Source: Lentisphaerae bacterium ADurb.Bin242
GTDB lineage: Bacteria; Verrucomicrobiota; Lentisphaeria; Victivallales; UBA1829
Direction: 5' to 3'
Assembly: GCA_002069785.1 (NCBI GenBank)
Contig: MWCA01000003.1
Location: 1 to 64,000 of the forward strand
DNA length: 64,000 nt
Part shown: piece by piece, positions 26,240-35,240 of the stretch
How positions within the stretch are numbered: the first letter of the stretch is position 1
How the letters are laid out: every line of letters begins with the position of its first letter
The notes under the pieces: generated by a model
Databases searched by the model: none
Told to the model about the DNA's origin: nothing
What the model saw: only the letters and a program-made list of their open reading frames with translations
Position numbers and translations under genes: made by a program

Positions 26240-27895
26240 ATGTACAATACTCTGGATCGGGAACAAAAAGCATGGGTGGACCGTGTTTTCGCGCAGATGG
26301 ATGAGCGCCAGAAGCTCGGACAGCTTGTCTGTGAACGCGGATATTATCTGAGGGAAGAAGTGAAACAGCCGGCGGAGTGGCTGAAAAAGTATCCCGTCGG
26401 ATTTCTTTTCGTGGGATCGGAAGTGATCCAGCTCCAGTCGGAAAACGTCGGCGACGTCAACCGGGTCACGCAGTACGCGAACGGGACCGATTATGCACCC
26501 GTGGTCTATTGCGGCGATTTCGAGCGCGGCATCGGCGACAATATCGCCGGATACACCCTGCTTCCGCGTCTGATGGCCCTTTCCGCCGGTTTCAGCGAAA
26601 AGGACGCATACGACTACGGCCGCATCATCGGCGAGGAAGCCAACCAGCTCAACATCCGCTGGGCGTTCGGCCCCGTTTCCGACCTCAATGTCAACCGCGA
26701 CAACCCGGTGACCAACGTCCGCTGCGCCGGCGACAATCCGGATCATGCGATCAAAATTCTTTCCAATATCGTGCGCGGAATGCAGGAGCACGGCTGCGCC
26801 GCCGCCCCCAAGCATTTTCCGGGCGACGGTTCCGACACCCGCAACCAGCACTATGTCACCAGCCTGAACCTCCTGCCGAAAGAAGAGTGGGACCGGTATC
26901 ACGGACGCGTTTTCAAGACGTTGATCGACCAGGGCGCGATGTCCATCATGATCGGACATATCGGATTCCCCGCCTCCGAGGAAATGGACCCGGTCCGGGG
27001 CAAATTCCGCCCCGCCACGTGCAGCAAGCGGCTGATGACGGACCTCCTTCGCGATGAACTCGGCTTCAAGGGCATCATCCTGACCGACGCCCTTTGCATG
27101 TGCGGCTATGCTTCGTGGGCCGACTATGAACAGCGCACCCTCGACTCCTTCAACGGCGGCGTGGATATCTTCCTCTGGCCCGAAACCGAACGTTTCTTCG
27201 ACCTCATGGTCCGCGCCTTCGCCGACGGCCGCGCCTCCCGCGAGCGTCTGGACGATTCCGTGAAGCGGGTCCTGGCGTTCAAAGCCAGGCTCGGGGTTCA
27301 TCGGGAGCGCAAGGTGCTGGAAGCCAAGGCGCTGGAGGCCAAGTTGAGGGAAAATCGTGAACTTGCCCTGAACATGGCTTACAAGGGAGCCACGCTTCTG
27401 CGCAACCGCAAGAATCTGATTCCGCTGAAATTGAAGAAGGACGCGAAGGTGCTCGTCCTGGTGACCCCGGAAACTCCCGGGCCGATGAAAGGGGCCATCG
27501 AATTTCACAATGAACTCAAGCGCCGCGGATATGATGTGACCTATGCGCCGTTCTCCCAGTTCAGCGCGGTCAAATCGGTGGTGGAGAGTTTCGACGCGGT
27601 GTTCCTGATTTGCAACGCCCAGCCGATCTATTCGGATTACCGCGGCTTCAATTTCGCCCTCTGGGACTTCATGGCCAACCGCGACATGGACCGCTGGATC
27701 ATCGTCTCGACGGGTTCGCCCTACTATCTGTATGACGTTGCGAGTGCCGAAACCTATGTCAATGTGTATTCGGACAGCACGGTCTCGATCGTTGCCGCCG
27801 TCGAAGCGATTTTCGGGGAGAAACCGTTCCTCGGCCGTTCGCCCGTCGGCGTGGAGCACTGTTTCAGCTTCGGCGACGGAATCATCACCGGGTAA
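26240..27895 (+). CDS. glycoside hydrolase family 3, N-acetylhexosaminidase/beta-glucosidase-like
   Basis: A 551-residue cytoplasmic protein without signal peptide. Residues ~1-355 are the GH3 TIM barrel: QKLGQLVCERG near the start, the loop KHFPGDG (191-197) and the strand GIILTDALCM, whose Asp283 is the expected nucleophile. KHFPGDG and the following QHY region resemble NagZ-type enzymes, where an Asp-His pair on this loop acts as acid/base. The C-terminal ~180 residues form the alpha/beta domain common in clostridial NagZ-like proteins. Substrate (GlcNAc or glucose) is not certain. The upstream SGNH esterase and AraC regulator suggest a three-gene unit. Confidence 0.82.
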   Translation: MYNTLDREQKAWVDRVFAQMDERQKLGQLVCERGYYLREEVKQPAEWLKKYPVGFLFVGSEVIQLQSENVGDVNRVTQYANGTDYAPVVYCGDFERGIGDNIAGYTLLPRLMALSAGFSEKDAYDYGRIIGEEANQLNIRWAFGPVSDLNVNRDNPVTNVRCAGDNPDHAIKILSNIVRGMQEHGCAAAPKHFPGDGSDTRNQHYVTSLNLLPKEEWDRYHGRVFKTLIDQGAMSIMIGHIGFPASEEMDPVRGKFRPATCSKRLMTDLLRDELGFKGIILTDALCMCGYASWADYEQRTLDSFNGGVDIFLWPETERFFDLMVRAFADGRASRERLDDSVKRVLAFKARLGVHRERKVLEAKALEAKLRENRELALNMAYKGATLLRNRKNLIPLKLKKDAKVLVLVTPETPGPMKGAIEFHNELKRRGYDVTYAPFSQFSAVKSVVESFDAVFLICNAQPIYSDYRGFNFALWDFMANRDMDRWIIVSTGSPYYLYDVASAETYVNVYSDSTVSIVAAVEAIFGEKPFLGRSPVGVEHCFSFGDGIITG

Positions 27896-27979
27896 GATGA
27901 ATGCATGCGGAATTCAGCCTCGATGAAAGCAGTTTGCCGGACCGGAAAGCAAAAATTCGGAAATTTGTTTTCCACCGGC

Positions 27980-28033
27980 TTGACAAAGAAAAAACAGATA
28001 TTATAATATTTCATTAGACACACGAGTGTCTAA
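27980..28033 (+). promoter_or_regulatory. promoter and LacI-type operator of the LacI regulator
   Basis: TTGACA (27980-27985), 16 bases, TATAAT (28002-28007), then the palindrome TTAGACAC-ACGA-GTGTCTAA (28014-28033) centred on CG over the start-site region. Such CG-centred palindromes are usual LacI-family operators, so autorepression is expected. Confidence 0.75.
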
Positions 28034-28046
28034 GGGAGAAAACAAT

Positions 28047-29117
28047 ATGGCGGTAAGACAGCAGGATGTGGCGGAAGCGGCGGGAATCGACCGCTCCAGC
28101 GTGTCGCGGATTCTCAACGACGATCCGCGGGCTCTTGCGTTTTCCGAAGAGACCCGCGAAAGGGTGCACCGCATTGCGGCGGAAATGGGCTATCTGCGCA
28201 ATCTTCCCGCGGCCACCGTCCGCCGCGGTTTCGACAACGCCACCGTCGCGATCATTACGCTGGGGACGTTCGGGAATGCGCCGTATCATTCGCAGGAAAT
28301 CCGCGTGATCCGCGATCTGAACGGCGCCGGATTCGGCACGAAGCTCTACACGGGCACCGACCTCAGGAGCATTCTCCGGGAGGTCGAGGGGTCCCGGATC
28401 CGCTATGTGTATCTGTTTGCAAGCGAATATGCCGACCGGGAATATGCAGCGGAATTCTGTTCCAGGCATTCGATCCGTCTTGCCTTGCGGGTTTCGGTCC
28501 AGGAGTTCCCCGGTTTTCCCGTTTTCGACAACGACAACTGGCGCAATATGGATACGATCGTCGATTTCCTGTGGAAGCTCGGACACCGCTCGATCGCCTT
28601 GTATTGCGGACCGCACTGCTACTTCGTTCAGACGAATCAGCGTCATCAGGGATTTCTGGATTCCCTCCGTTCGCACGGGGCAAAACCCGGAAAAGGGCGG
28701 GTCATGTGCGAAGAGTTTTCGGAAAAAGCCCTTCTGGAGCTGCTGCGCCGTGCGCTTCCGACCGCATTGTGCTGCATTTATCCAAGCCTGACGGTCCGGG
28801 TGTTGTTTGCGCTGACCCGGTGGAATATCTGCGTTCCCGAGGAAATTTCCGTTCTCAGCTACGGGTATTATTCGGAAAACCGGGCCGCCATTCCGACGCT
28901 GACGGGATTGAATGACGACGGCATGGACATTTCCGGTCACCTGCTCCGCTATTTCCGGGCCGGGAATGCGAAGAACGGAAAAGCCTTTTCTTTTTTGAGC
29001 CGCGGATTCATAATTCCGGGGGATTCGACCGCCGCGCCAAGCGCTTCCGGCCGCCTTTCCCTTCGGAAGAAGCTTGCGGGAATCGGGATCGTGCCGGAAC
29101 TTTCAGGAAAAAAATAA
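28047..29117 (+). CDS. LacI-family transcriptional regulator
   Basis: A 356-residue repressor beginning at ATG 28047 behind AAGGGAG; the frame is open from a GTG inside the operator. The N-terminal helix-turn-helix reads RQQDVAEAAGIDRSSVSRIL and the hinge helix AAEMGYLRN, followed by a periplasmic-binding-like effector domain (VAIITLGTFG, DNWRNMDTIVDFLWKLGHRS, RHQGFLDSLRSHGA). It precedes a pseudopilin and a GH16-CBM6 enzyme, which it probably controls. The C-terminal ~40 residues extend beyond the usual LacI fold. Confidence 0.9.
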   Translation: MAVRQQDVAEAAGIDRSSVSRILNDDPRALAFSEETRERVHRIAAEMGYLRNLPAATVRRGFDNATVAIITLGTFGNAPYHSQEIRVIRDLNGAGFGTKLYTGTDLRSILREVEGSRIRYVYLFASEYADREYAAEFCSRHSIRLALRVSVQEFPGFPVFDNDNWRNMDTIVDFLWKLGHRSIALYCGPHCYFVQTNQRHQGFLDSLRSHGAKPGKGRVMCEEFSEKALLELLRRALPTALCCIYPSLTVRVLFALTRWNICVPEEISVLSYGYYSENRAAIPTLTGLNDDGMDISGHLLRYFRAGNAKNGKAFSFLSRGFIIPGDSTAAPSASGRLSLRKKLAGIGIVPELSGKK

Positions 29118-29133
29118 GAACGGAGGCAATGAT

Positions 29134-29907
29134 ATGAAATTCGGAAACAGATTCATTTCCATGAAACAACCATCGGGAGGACAGAACAAAATGAAGACAT
29201 CCGCCGTAAACCCCAAAGGAATTTTCACGCTGATAGAACTCCTCGTCGTGATTTCGATCATCGCGATTCTCGCCGGAATTCTGCTGCCCGTGCTGAACAG
29301 GGCCCGGCAGAAGGCACAGCAGATTTCCTGTGTCTCCGACATGAAGCAGATCAGCACGGCTTATTTCCTCTACATCGATACCTGGCGCGACCAGATTCCA
29401 ACAGGACAGGGCATGTGGGTTTCTCCCCAGTGGTATGACCTGGTCCTGCCGTTCACCGGCGGCAATAAAAAAATCTTCGTGGACTGCCGCCGCCGGACCC
29501 AGCCCATTCCCGGAAGGACAACAGTGAATGATTATTTCACTTTTTCCAGACTCGGCATTGCCGCCGCCCAGCAGATTTTCCTCCAGGGATATTATGCGAA
29601 TCTTTCAGACCGGAAACACCGCAGCATCGTTCAGCCGTCCAGAAAGGTTCTTTTCGGAGACAGTATTTCCGGAAAACCGGACGGAGATTCCGTTTCGTAT
29701 CAGGGAGCCATGTGCGGCGCATACTACATGAACGACGGACAGCCCTGGACGTGTTCCTTTCATCATCTGAACCTTGCCAACCTCATTTGTGCGGACGGAC
29801 ACGCCACTACGGGACGCAAAATCTTCCGTCCGTATTCGCCCGGATTTCTGCTGGCATACTGGAAAAATTTCACGATGACCGAAATTCCGGATCAAGATTT
29901 TCAATAA
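29134..29907 (+). CDS. type II secretion pseudopilin-like protein (H-x9-DG type)
   Basis: About 257 residues from the ATG at 29134 (GGAGG 7-8 bases ahead). A second in-frame ATG at 29191 also has GGGAGG and would leave a leader of only ~10 residues before [19 protein letters not shown], closer to normal prepilins, so it may be the true start. The C-terminal H-LNLANLICA-DG fits the H-x9-DG motif. Between LacI and GH16-CBM6 genes on one strand, 16 bases after LacI. Confidence 0.88.
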   Translation: MKFGNRFISMKQPSGGQNKMKTSAVNPKGIFTLIELLVVISIIAILAGILLPVLNRARQKAQQISCVSDMKQISTAYFLYIDTWRDQIPTGQGMWVSPQWYDLVLPFTGGNKKIFVDCRRRTQPIPGRTTVNDYFTFSRLGIAAAQQIFLQGYYANLSDRKHRSIVQPSRKVLFGDSISGKPDGDSVSYQGAMCGAYYMNDGQPWTCSFHHLNLANLICADGHATTGRKIFRPYSPGFLLAYWKNFTMTEIPDQDFQ

Positions 29908-29966
29908 AAAATAAACGGGTGAAATCGGCCGCACGGCATGATTTCATAAAATGCAAGGATGGAAAA

Positions 29967-32900
29967 ATGATCAGATTGCTTTTTTGGATCGGCTGTATTT
30001 TTTTCGCGGCAGGCGTGCATGGAACGGAACTGCCCCTCCGGAGTTCATTTGATAAATCGGACCCGAAAACAGGTGTTCCGCACGGGTGGTACCTGAACGG
30101 TTTTTCCAGCCTCAAACCCGATCCGGAAATCGACTATGTCGACCTTGGCGGGGGGCAGAGAGAAATTCATTTTTCGGAGATCCGGGGAAAATCGGGATTC
30201 CTTCTTTGTCACAGCAATCTTTTTGATGCGCATGACGGCGATAAAATCGTCATCCGGGCGGAAGTCAAGGGAAAAGGGACGGGCATTTTCCAGCTTCAGG
30301 TTTTTTCCGGGAAAAAGTGGCTGGCGGTCGTCAAGGGGGAAACGTATTCGATTCCTTCCGAATGGAAAACCGTTACCGTGGAATTGCCGGTCCCGAACGT
30401 CTCCAAACCTTTTCCGACGGACCGGGTGATGTTTACGTTCGGAGCCTCCCGGGGATCGGAACTGTACTTGAAAAATCTTACGGCTGAACGGAAGGAGAAA
30501 AACGATTTTTCCGGAACGGTTCCCTTTCCCCGTCAATGGATGGTTTTCCTGCCGGTGAATCGAACATTCGTTCCTCCGCCGGAGATGCTGAACCGGATTC
30601 CTCCGGAACTGGATGGAGTCAGGGGGCGTCCGGTGTTGTATAACGGGAACGAAATGGATCTGGCTCCCCTGTTCGGCGAGCAGAAAGCCCGGAATTGCGC
30701 CTGGCTTTTTGCAAAGCTCACGGTTCCCGAGGCCGGCGCCTATACGATCGGAGCCGGAGCGGACTGGTGGATGCGGTTTTTCATCAATGGGCAGAGTGTC
30801 TTCGATACCATGGACAAGGGGAACATCAGACACCCTCCCCGCATGAAGGATCATATCTTCACGGTCCAGCTGAAAAAAGGGGAAAATATCCTTGCGGTGC
30901 AATTCATCACCGGGAGGCAGTTTTCCAGGATTGCCTTCGGCGGACCGGTTGAACTGCAAGTCATCCATCAGAAATTCCGTGTCGTTCAAGTCCTGTCCGA
31001 AGACTCTTTTGAGGATATTCATTTGAAACGCGCCGGAAATCCGGTCATTGTTCAAGGCAATCCGACGCCCGGAATGCTGATCCTGACCGGCCAGGGCGTT
31101 TACACGGCCGGCCCGGAGACGACCCTTTCGCTCGAAAAGAATACATTCTCCCTGCCCAGGATTGCTTCCAGCCAGTATTTTGCGACCGGCCTCCGGATTC
31201 AGAATTTCGGACGCTCCGCACGGGTGGATTCCCAACTCCGCCTGATGTTCCGGGAAAAGGGAACCCGGGACTTCTGCGCAATGGAACTGGAACACCGGAA
31301 AAATGCGGAAACGGTGGCCTGTAAGATCATCGACCGGGGAAAGACCGTAAAAACTTTTGATTTCCCATATTCCATCCTTCCGGCGGATTTCCTCTGGGTC
31401 GTCAATGCCGCCGGAAAAACGGTCCTTTCGATCAGCAGCCTGGCGGACAGCAGTTTCCGTTCCGTCAGCGCCGAAGTCCCCTTTTTTCAGGAACTGAACG
31501 ACCGGGAGTTTGAGGTCTCCGGACAGTTCCGCTCTCTTGAGAAGTCCCCCGCCGAACTCGTCGTGGATAACCTCATGGCCGGGATTGCCTCCAATGACTC
31601 CATGGAAACCCAGGTGCCCGTCCAGCTGGACATCCAGCCGGCCTTTGATCCGGTCAAGGCGGGCTGGAAGCTCGTTTTTTCCGACGAATTCGACGGAAAC
31701 GGCATCGACTGGACCCGGTGGGCCGCCAGTGAAGCCGCAAAGAAGAATCTTTCCCTGGACGGCAAAGGGTTCCTTCAGGTGAAACCGTCCCTGAACGAAA
31801 AGGGCGAATTGACGGCCGGTTCCCTGCGGACGAAAAAGAAATTCAAATACGGCTGGTTCGAAGCACGGGTCCGGTTCACCCGTGAACCCGGCTGGTGGTC
31901 CTTCTTTTTCCTTTACGCCGACAGTGTCGGCAATCCCATGATTGACGGCATGGAGATCGATGTTTACGAAGATTATTATGTCGGGAACAAGCGGGAAAAC
32001 AAAGACGGCAAAAATATTCTGGACCACAATCTGCATTGCATCGTGGGCGGAATTTTCAAAAGCTGGAATTATCCGACCGCGATTCCCGGCAGGCTGGAGG
32101 ATTTCCATACCATCGCCTGCAAGTGGACACCCTTCGAGATCTCCTATTATCTGGACGGAAAGCTCATGGCGTCTTCCGCCAATCACAGTCCACACAATTC
32201 GGTGACCTTCGACGCAGTCAACCATGCCAACGGCATCGCTCCCCTGGATGCCCGCGTCGGCGCCAACATCATGAAGAAACACTGGGGAGAAAGCCATGTG
32301 GCCGGAAAAGAGATTCCCGAGACATTCATGGTCGACTTCGTGCGGATCTACGAATATCCGGCGGATCGGAATCCCGAAGTCAAATGGGTCGGCGAAACGG
32401 GAGATTTTTCCGTTCGGCCCGGTGAAAAATTCACCTTGGAAGCCGCGGCCTCTCCTTCGCCGGAAACCCGTGCCCCGATCACCGGCGCGTATCTCTTCGA
32501 CAGCGGGCATATCATCGACTATAAAAGTCAACCTCCCTATGCGTTCACGGTTTCGATCGACGAGAACTATTACAAGGACAGCAGCTATGTTCGCGCCGGG
32601 CGCGCCGGAATCAAAGCGCCGATTCACGGCCTTCACGCATACTCCATTCTGGTGCAGGACGCCAAAGGCAATGCCGCCAATACGCCGGTTGTGCTGAGAC
32701 TTCCGATTCCGGCGAAAAAATCGCAGCCTTATCAGGGAAAACCGCAGACAATTCCCGGAATTCTGAATCCGTCGCACTATGACGAAGGCGGAAACGGCGT
32801 TGCGTATGCCGACGATGACAAAAATACTTTCAGTGCAACGTTTCGCCCCGGAGAGGGGGTCGACACCGCGGGCAACGGCGCCATCGGCGTAATCTATACC

Positions 32901-33179
32901 GGAGAATGGATCAACATGACCGTCGACATCCGGCAGGCCGGAAAATACAAGGCCATCCTGAGCTTCGGCACTCCCAATCACGGAGACAACCGGGTCATCC
33001 TGCTGCTGGATAACCGTGAAATCGGGGTTTTCAAGCTCTTTCCACATGGCAGCGACCACTGGGGCGTCGTTTCCAAAGCGGTTCTGGAGAACCTTGAACT
33101 TCCTGCCGGAAAGCATGTTCTTAAACTGGTATTCATCGGAGGATTCAATATCGGAAAACTTGAGTTTGAACGATACTGA
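29967..33179 (+). CDS. secreted GH16 beta-glucanase-like enzyme with C-terminal CBM6
   Basis: A 1070-residue protein. The long frame opens at 29712, but the ATG at 29967 (AAGGATGG ahead) gives a signal peptide (LLFWIGCIFFAAGVHG). Residues ~20-180 form a jelly-roll module; residues ~215-560 hold beta modules. GH16 starts near 566 (KLVFSDEFDGNGIDW) and has the E-x-D-x-x-E catalytic motif EIDVYE with Glu663, Asp665 and Glu668. The last ~145 residues are CBM6-like (YDEGGNGVAY, YTGEWINMTVDI). GH16 members cleave beta-1,3/1,4-glucans, agar, carrageenan or porphyran; EIDVYE is compatible with laminarinase- and agarase-like groups. Unusually long for the family. Confidence 0.85.
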   Translation: MIRLLFWIGCIFFAAGVHGTELPLRSSFDKSDPKTGVPHGWYLNGFSSLKPDPEIDYVDLGGGQREIHFSEIRGKSGFLLCHSNLFDAHDGDKIVIRAEVKGKGTGIFQLQVFSGKKWLAVVKGETYSIPSEWKTVTVELPVPNVSKPFPTDRVMFTFGASRGSELYLKNLTAERKEKNDFSGTVPFPRQWMVFLPVNRTFVPPPEMLNRIPPELDGVRGRPVLYNGNEMDLAPLFGEQKARNCAWLFAKLTVPEAGAYTIGAGADWWMRFFINGQSVFDTMDKGNIRHPPRMKDHIFTVQLKKGENILAVQFITGRQFSRIAFGGPVELQVIHQKFRVVQVLSEDSFEDIHLKRAGNPVIVQGNPTPGMLILTGQGVYTAGPETTLSLEKNTFSLPRIASSQYFATGLRIQNFGRSARVDSQLRLMFREKGTRDFCAMELEHRKNAETVACKIIDRGKTVKTFDFPYSILPADFLWVVNAAGKTVLSISSLADSSFRSVSAEVPFFQELNDREFEVSGQFRSLEKSPAELVVDNLMAGIASNDSMETQVPVQLDIQPAFDPVKAGWKLVFSDEFDGNGIDWTRWAASEAAKKNLSLDGKGFLQVKPSLNEKGELTAGSLRTKKKFKYGWFEARVRFTREPGWWSFFFLYADSVGNPMIDGMEIDVYEDYYVGNKRENKDGKNILDHNLHCIVGGIFKSWNYPTAIPGRLEDFHTIACKWTPFEISYYLDGKLMASSANHSPHNSVTFDAVNHANGIAPLDARVGANIMKKHWGESHVAGKEIPETFMVDFVRIYEYPADRNPEVKWVGETGDFSVRPGEKFTLEAAASPSPETRAPITGAYLFDSGHIIDYKSQPPYAFTVSIDENYYKDSSYVRAGRAGIKAPIHGLHAYSILVQDAKGNAANTPVVLRLPIPAKKSQPYQGKPQTIPGILNPSHYDEGGNGVAYADDDKNTFSATFRPGEGVDTAGNGAIGVIYTGEWINMTVDIRQAGKYKAILSFGTPNHGDNRVILLLDNREIGVFKLFPHGSDHWGVVSKAVLENLELPAGKHVLKLVFIGGFNIGKLEFERY

Positions 33180-33231
33180 ATATTCATCTGTGTTCGTTAC
33201 TGGTATTTTTCAGGAATTTTCAATGGTACGC

Positions 33232-33288
33232 TTGATTTTTTACGGCCGGCCTGATATATTCAATAATATTGAAGTAAATTTCAATATT
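33232..33288 (+). promoter_or_regulatory. promoter and palindromic operator of the IclR regulator
   Basis: TTGATT (33232-33237), 17 bases, TATATT (33255-33260), overlapped by TTCAATA-A-TATTGAA (33259-33273). A wider perfect repeat AATATTGAA-N6-TTCAATATT covers 33265-33288. Two overlapping palindromes on one promoter fit autorepression by the adjacent IclR protein. Confidence 0.65.
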
Positions 33289-33340
33289 GCTGAAATATAA
33301 GACGGATGACTGAATTCCGTCCGAAAAAAGAAGGCATATC

Positions 33341-34078
33341 ATGGCGGCGGTGCAATCCGTGGAACGGGCATTCCAGATTCTGGAAATGCTGTATGAAAAC
33401 AAAAACCCCGATGACGGGCTCGGAATCGCTTCTGTCAGCAGGGAACTCGGGCTGAAACTGCCGACGGTCCACAATCTGATGAAAACGCTGGTCCTGCTGG
33501 GCTACGCGGAGCAGAAGGAAGACGGCAAATACCGGCCCGGTCCCAAGGCGGACAAATTCGGGATGAAAAGCGATTCGAGGCTGCTTGCGCTGGCCCGTCC
33601 GCTGATTGCCCGGCTGGTCCGCGAACTCAATGAGACGGCGGTGCTGATCGTGGCTCACGACGGTGTCCGCTATACGCTGTTTCAGGAGGAATGCACCCGC
33701 GAACTGAAGGTTTCAGCGGACACCTTTCCCAACAGCAATTTCTGCGGGACCGCGACCGGCCTTGCCATTTTGAGCCGTTTCAGCGAAAGCCGTCTGAAAC
33801 AGTATCTTGACAGTTCGCCAGATGCCCTGACCGGGTATTTCAACAGCACTGCGGAACTGAAAAAGACCCTTCGAAAAATCCGTAAAGACGGGTGCTGCGT
33901 ACTGGAAAAAGAGGAATTTGTTGTATTCGGCGTTCCGGTGTCCGATCCCGGATCGGGATTGTATGCCGCGCTTGGAATGTTTGTCCCGTTGACCCGTTAC
34001 GACCGGCGGGTTCGGGCGGAGATATCGGCCGGAATGAAGGCGGCGGCGGAAGCGCTTCTGCTCTGTATAAAACAATAA
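33341..34078 (+). CDS. IclR-family transcriptional regulator
   Basis: A 245-residue protein: N-terminal winged helix (VQSVERAFQILEMLYE, ASVSRELGLKLPTVHNLMKT, LGYAEQKEDGKYRPG) and C-terminal GAF-like effector domain (LARPLIARLVRELNETAVLI, FCGTATGLAILS, ILEKEEFV-like central strand, SAGMKAAAEALLLC). IclR proteins often control catabolism of aromatic acids or sugar acids such as 2-keto-3-deoxygluconate. It heads a three-gene set on the same strand and carries its own palindromic promoter. Confidence 0.9.
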   Translation: MAAVQSVERAFQILEMLYENKNPDDGLGIASVSRELGLKLPTVHNLMKTLVLLGYAEQKEDGKYRPGPKADKFGMKSDSRLLALARPLIARLVRELNETAVLIVAHDGVRYTLFQEECTRELKVSADTFPNSNFCGTATGLAILSRFSESRLKQYLDSSPDALTGYFNSTAELKKTLRKIRKDGCCVLEKEEFVVFGVPVSDPGSGLYAALGMFVPLTRYDRRVRAEISAGMKAAAEALLLCIKQ

Positions 34079-34097
34079 AGGATAAAAGGAACGCAAA

Positions 34098-35240
34098 ATG
34101 CGGCATTCCAAAGAAAATACGATTGACAGTCTATGCGGGGCCATTACAGATTATCTTCTACGGGTTCAGGACTTCACGCCGGGCGAATATTACGGCTCGT
34201 TCTGGAGCGAAAAGGCGTATCACGGTCCGCTGCTCGACTGGAATGCGGGCGGCGCGCATCATCATCGGGGGGCAGCCAGCGCAGCGTTGGCATTGTGGCT
34301 GACCGGAAGTAAAAAAAGCGACCGGGAAATGATGTATCGCGCCGAACAGGCCTTCGACTGGCTGGCTGCCCGGCAGCATGCGCACGGCGGCTGGTTCGAG
34401 ATCCAGAACAATGAAAAACCGTCCGACTGGGAACTCACCGGACGCGAGGAACTGTCCACGATCGAGACAGCGTTTGCCGTTCACGGATTGGGGATGGCGC
34501 TGCTGAACGGTCTGCCCCCGAAAAAAAGCTATTCCGACTGTCTGCTTCAGGCCGGACTTTGGTTCCTTTCGATCGAGTTTCCGCCCGGTTCCGGCGTCTT
34601 TCCGCATCATGAGCGGTCCCCTTACGATACGCTGAACGCCACGTTTCACACGGTGGAATCGCTGATCCTGATTACGGCCGTTCTTCAGCGGATTTATCAT
34701 CGGGGGATTCATATCTTTCAGCAGGGGGCGTATCGCGGGCTGGAACATACGCTTGGATTGCAGAACGCCGACGGCTGTCTGCCGTACCGTTCCACCGGAG
34801 GCGTCACCATCAATTACACCTCGCTGGTCCTGTGGTGTCTGTTCAATGCGGAGGATGTGATGAGCGGGGATTCCCGCTTTGTCATGCCGCGGCGTGGGGA
34901 AATCGATTCCATGGCAAGCCGTGCGTGCGCGTTCCTCCGCCGGTGCGTCGGCAAGGACGGCGCGCTGGCCTGGGAAAAGTTTGAAACGTCTTCCGCCAAG
35001 TACAACATGTGGACTTACTTCATCACTATGAACGTCCTTTTCCGCGCCGGGGGAGAAGAAAACCGGAAGGCGGGCGACCGTCTGCTCGCATTCATCCGGG
35101 GAAAGATCACCGCCTCCGGACTGCCGCCGATGCGTGACCGGGGCGAAGAAATCACCGAGTGCGCTTTCATGCAGGCGGACATCCTGCTGTTTCTCCTTCC
35201 GTTCAGCCGTTTCAATACCCCGAAGAAGGCAAAAACATGA
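34098..35240 (+). CDS. alpha/alpha-toroid protein (terpenoid-cyclase-like fold), function unknown
   Basis: A 380-residue protein, 19 bases after iclR-type gene, without signal peptide. Repeated helical hairpins with the pattern QxxxGGWxxxQN/LQNADGCLPY and periodic W/G residues (AFDWLAARQHAHGGWFE, LEHTLGLQNADGCLPY) suggest the alpha-6/alpha-6 toroid shared by squalene cyclase-like proteins, polysaccharide lyases and some glycosidases. No lyase or cyclase motif was identified. The GAHHHRGAASAAL near the start holds three adjacent His. Its stop overlaps the start of the M14 peptidase gene, so the two are coupled. Confidence 0.55.
   Translation: MRHSKENTIDSLCGAITDYLLRVQDFTPGEYYGSFWSEKAYHGPLLDWNAGGAHHHRGAASAALALWLTGSKKSDREMMYRAEQAFDWLAARQHAHGGWFEIQNNEKPSDWELTGREELSTIETAFAVHGLGMALLNGLPPKKSYSDCLLQAGLWFLSIEFPPGSGVFPHHERSPYDTLNATFHTVESLILITAVLQRIYHRGIHIFQQGAYRGLEHTLGLQNADGCLPYRSTGGVTINYTSLVLWCLFNAEDVMSGDSRFVMPRRGEIDSMASRACAFLRRCVGKDGALAWEKFETSSAKYNMWTYFITMNVLFRAGGEENRKAGDRLLAFIRGKITASGLPPMRDRGEEITECAFMQADILLFLLPFSRFNTPKKAKT

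Noticed and set aside
26192-27859. 555-codon minus-strand frame
   Set aside because: Antisense to the GH3 gene with visible catalytic motifs.
30045-33116. 1023-codon minus-strand frame
   Set aside because: Antisense to the GH16-CBM6 gene whose motifs are clear.
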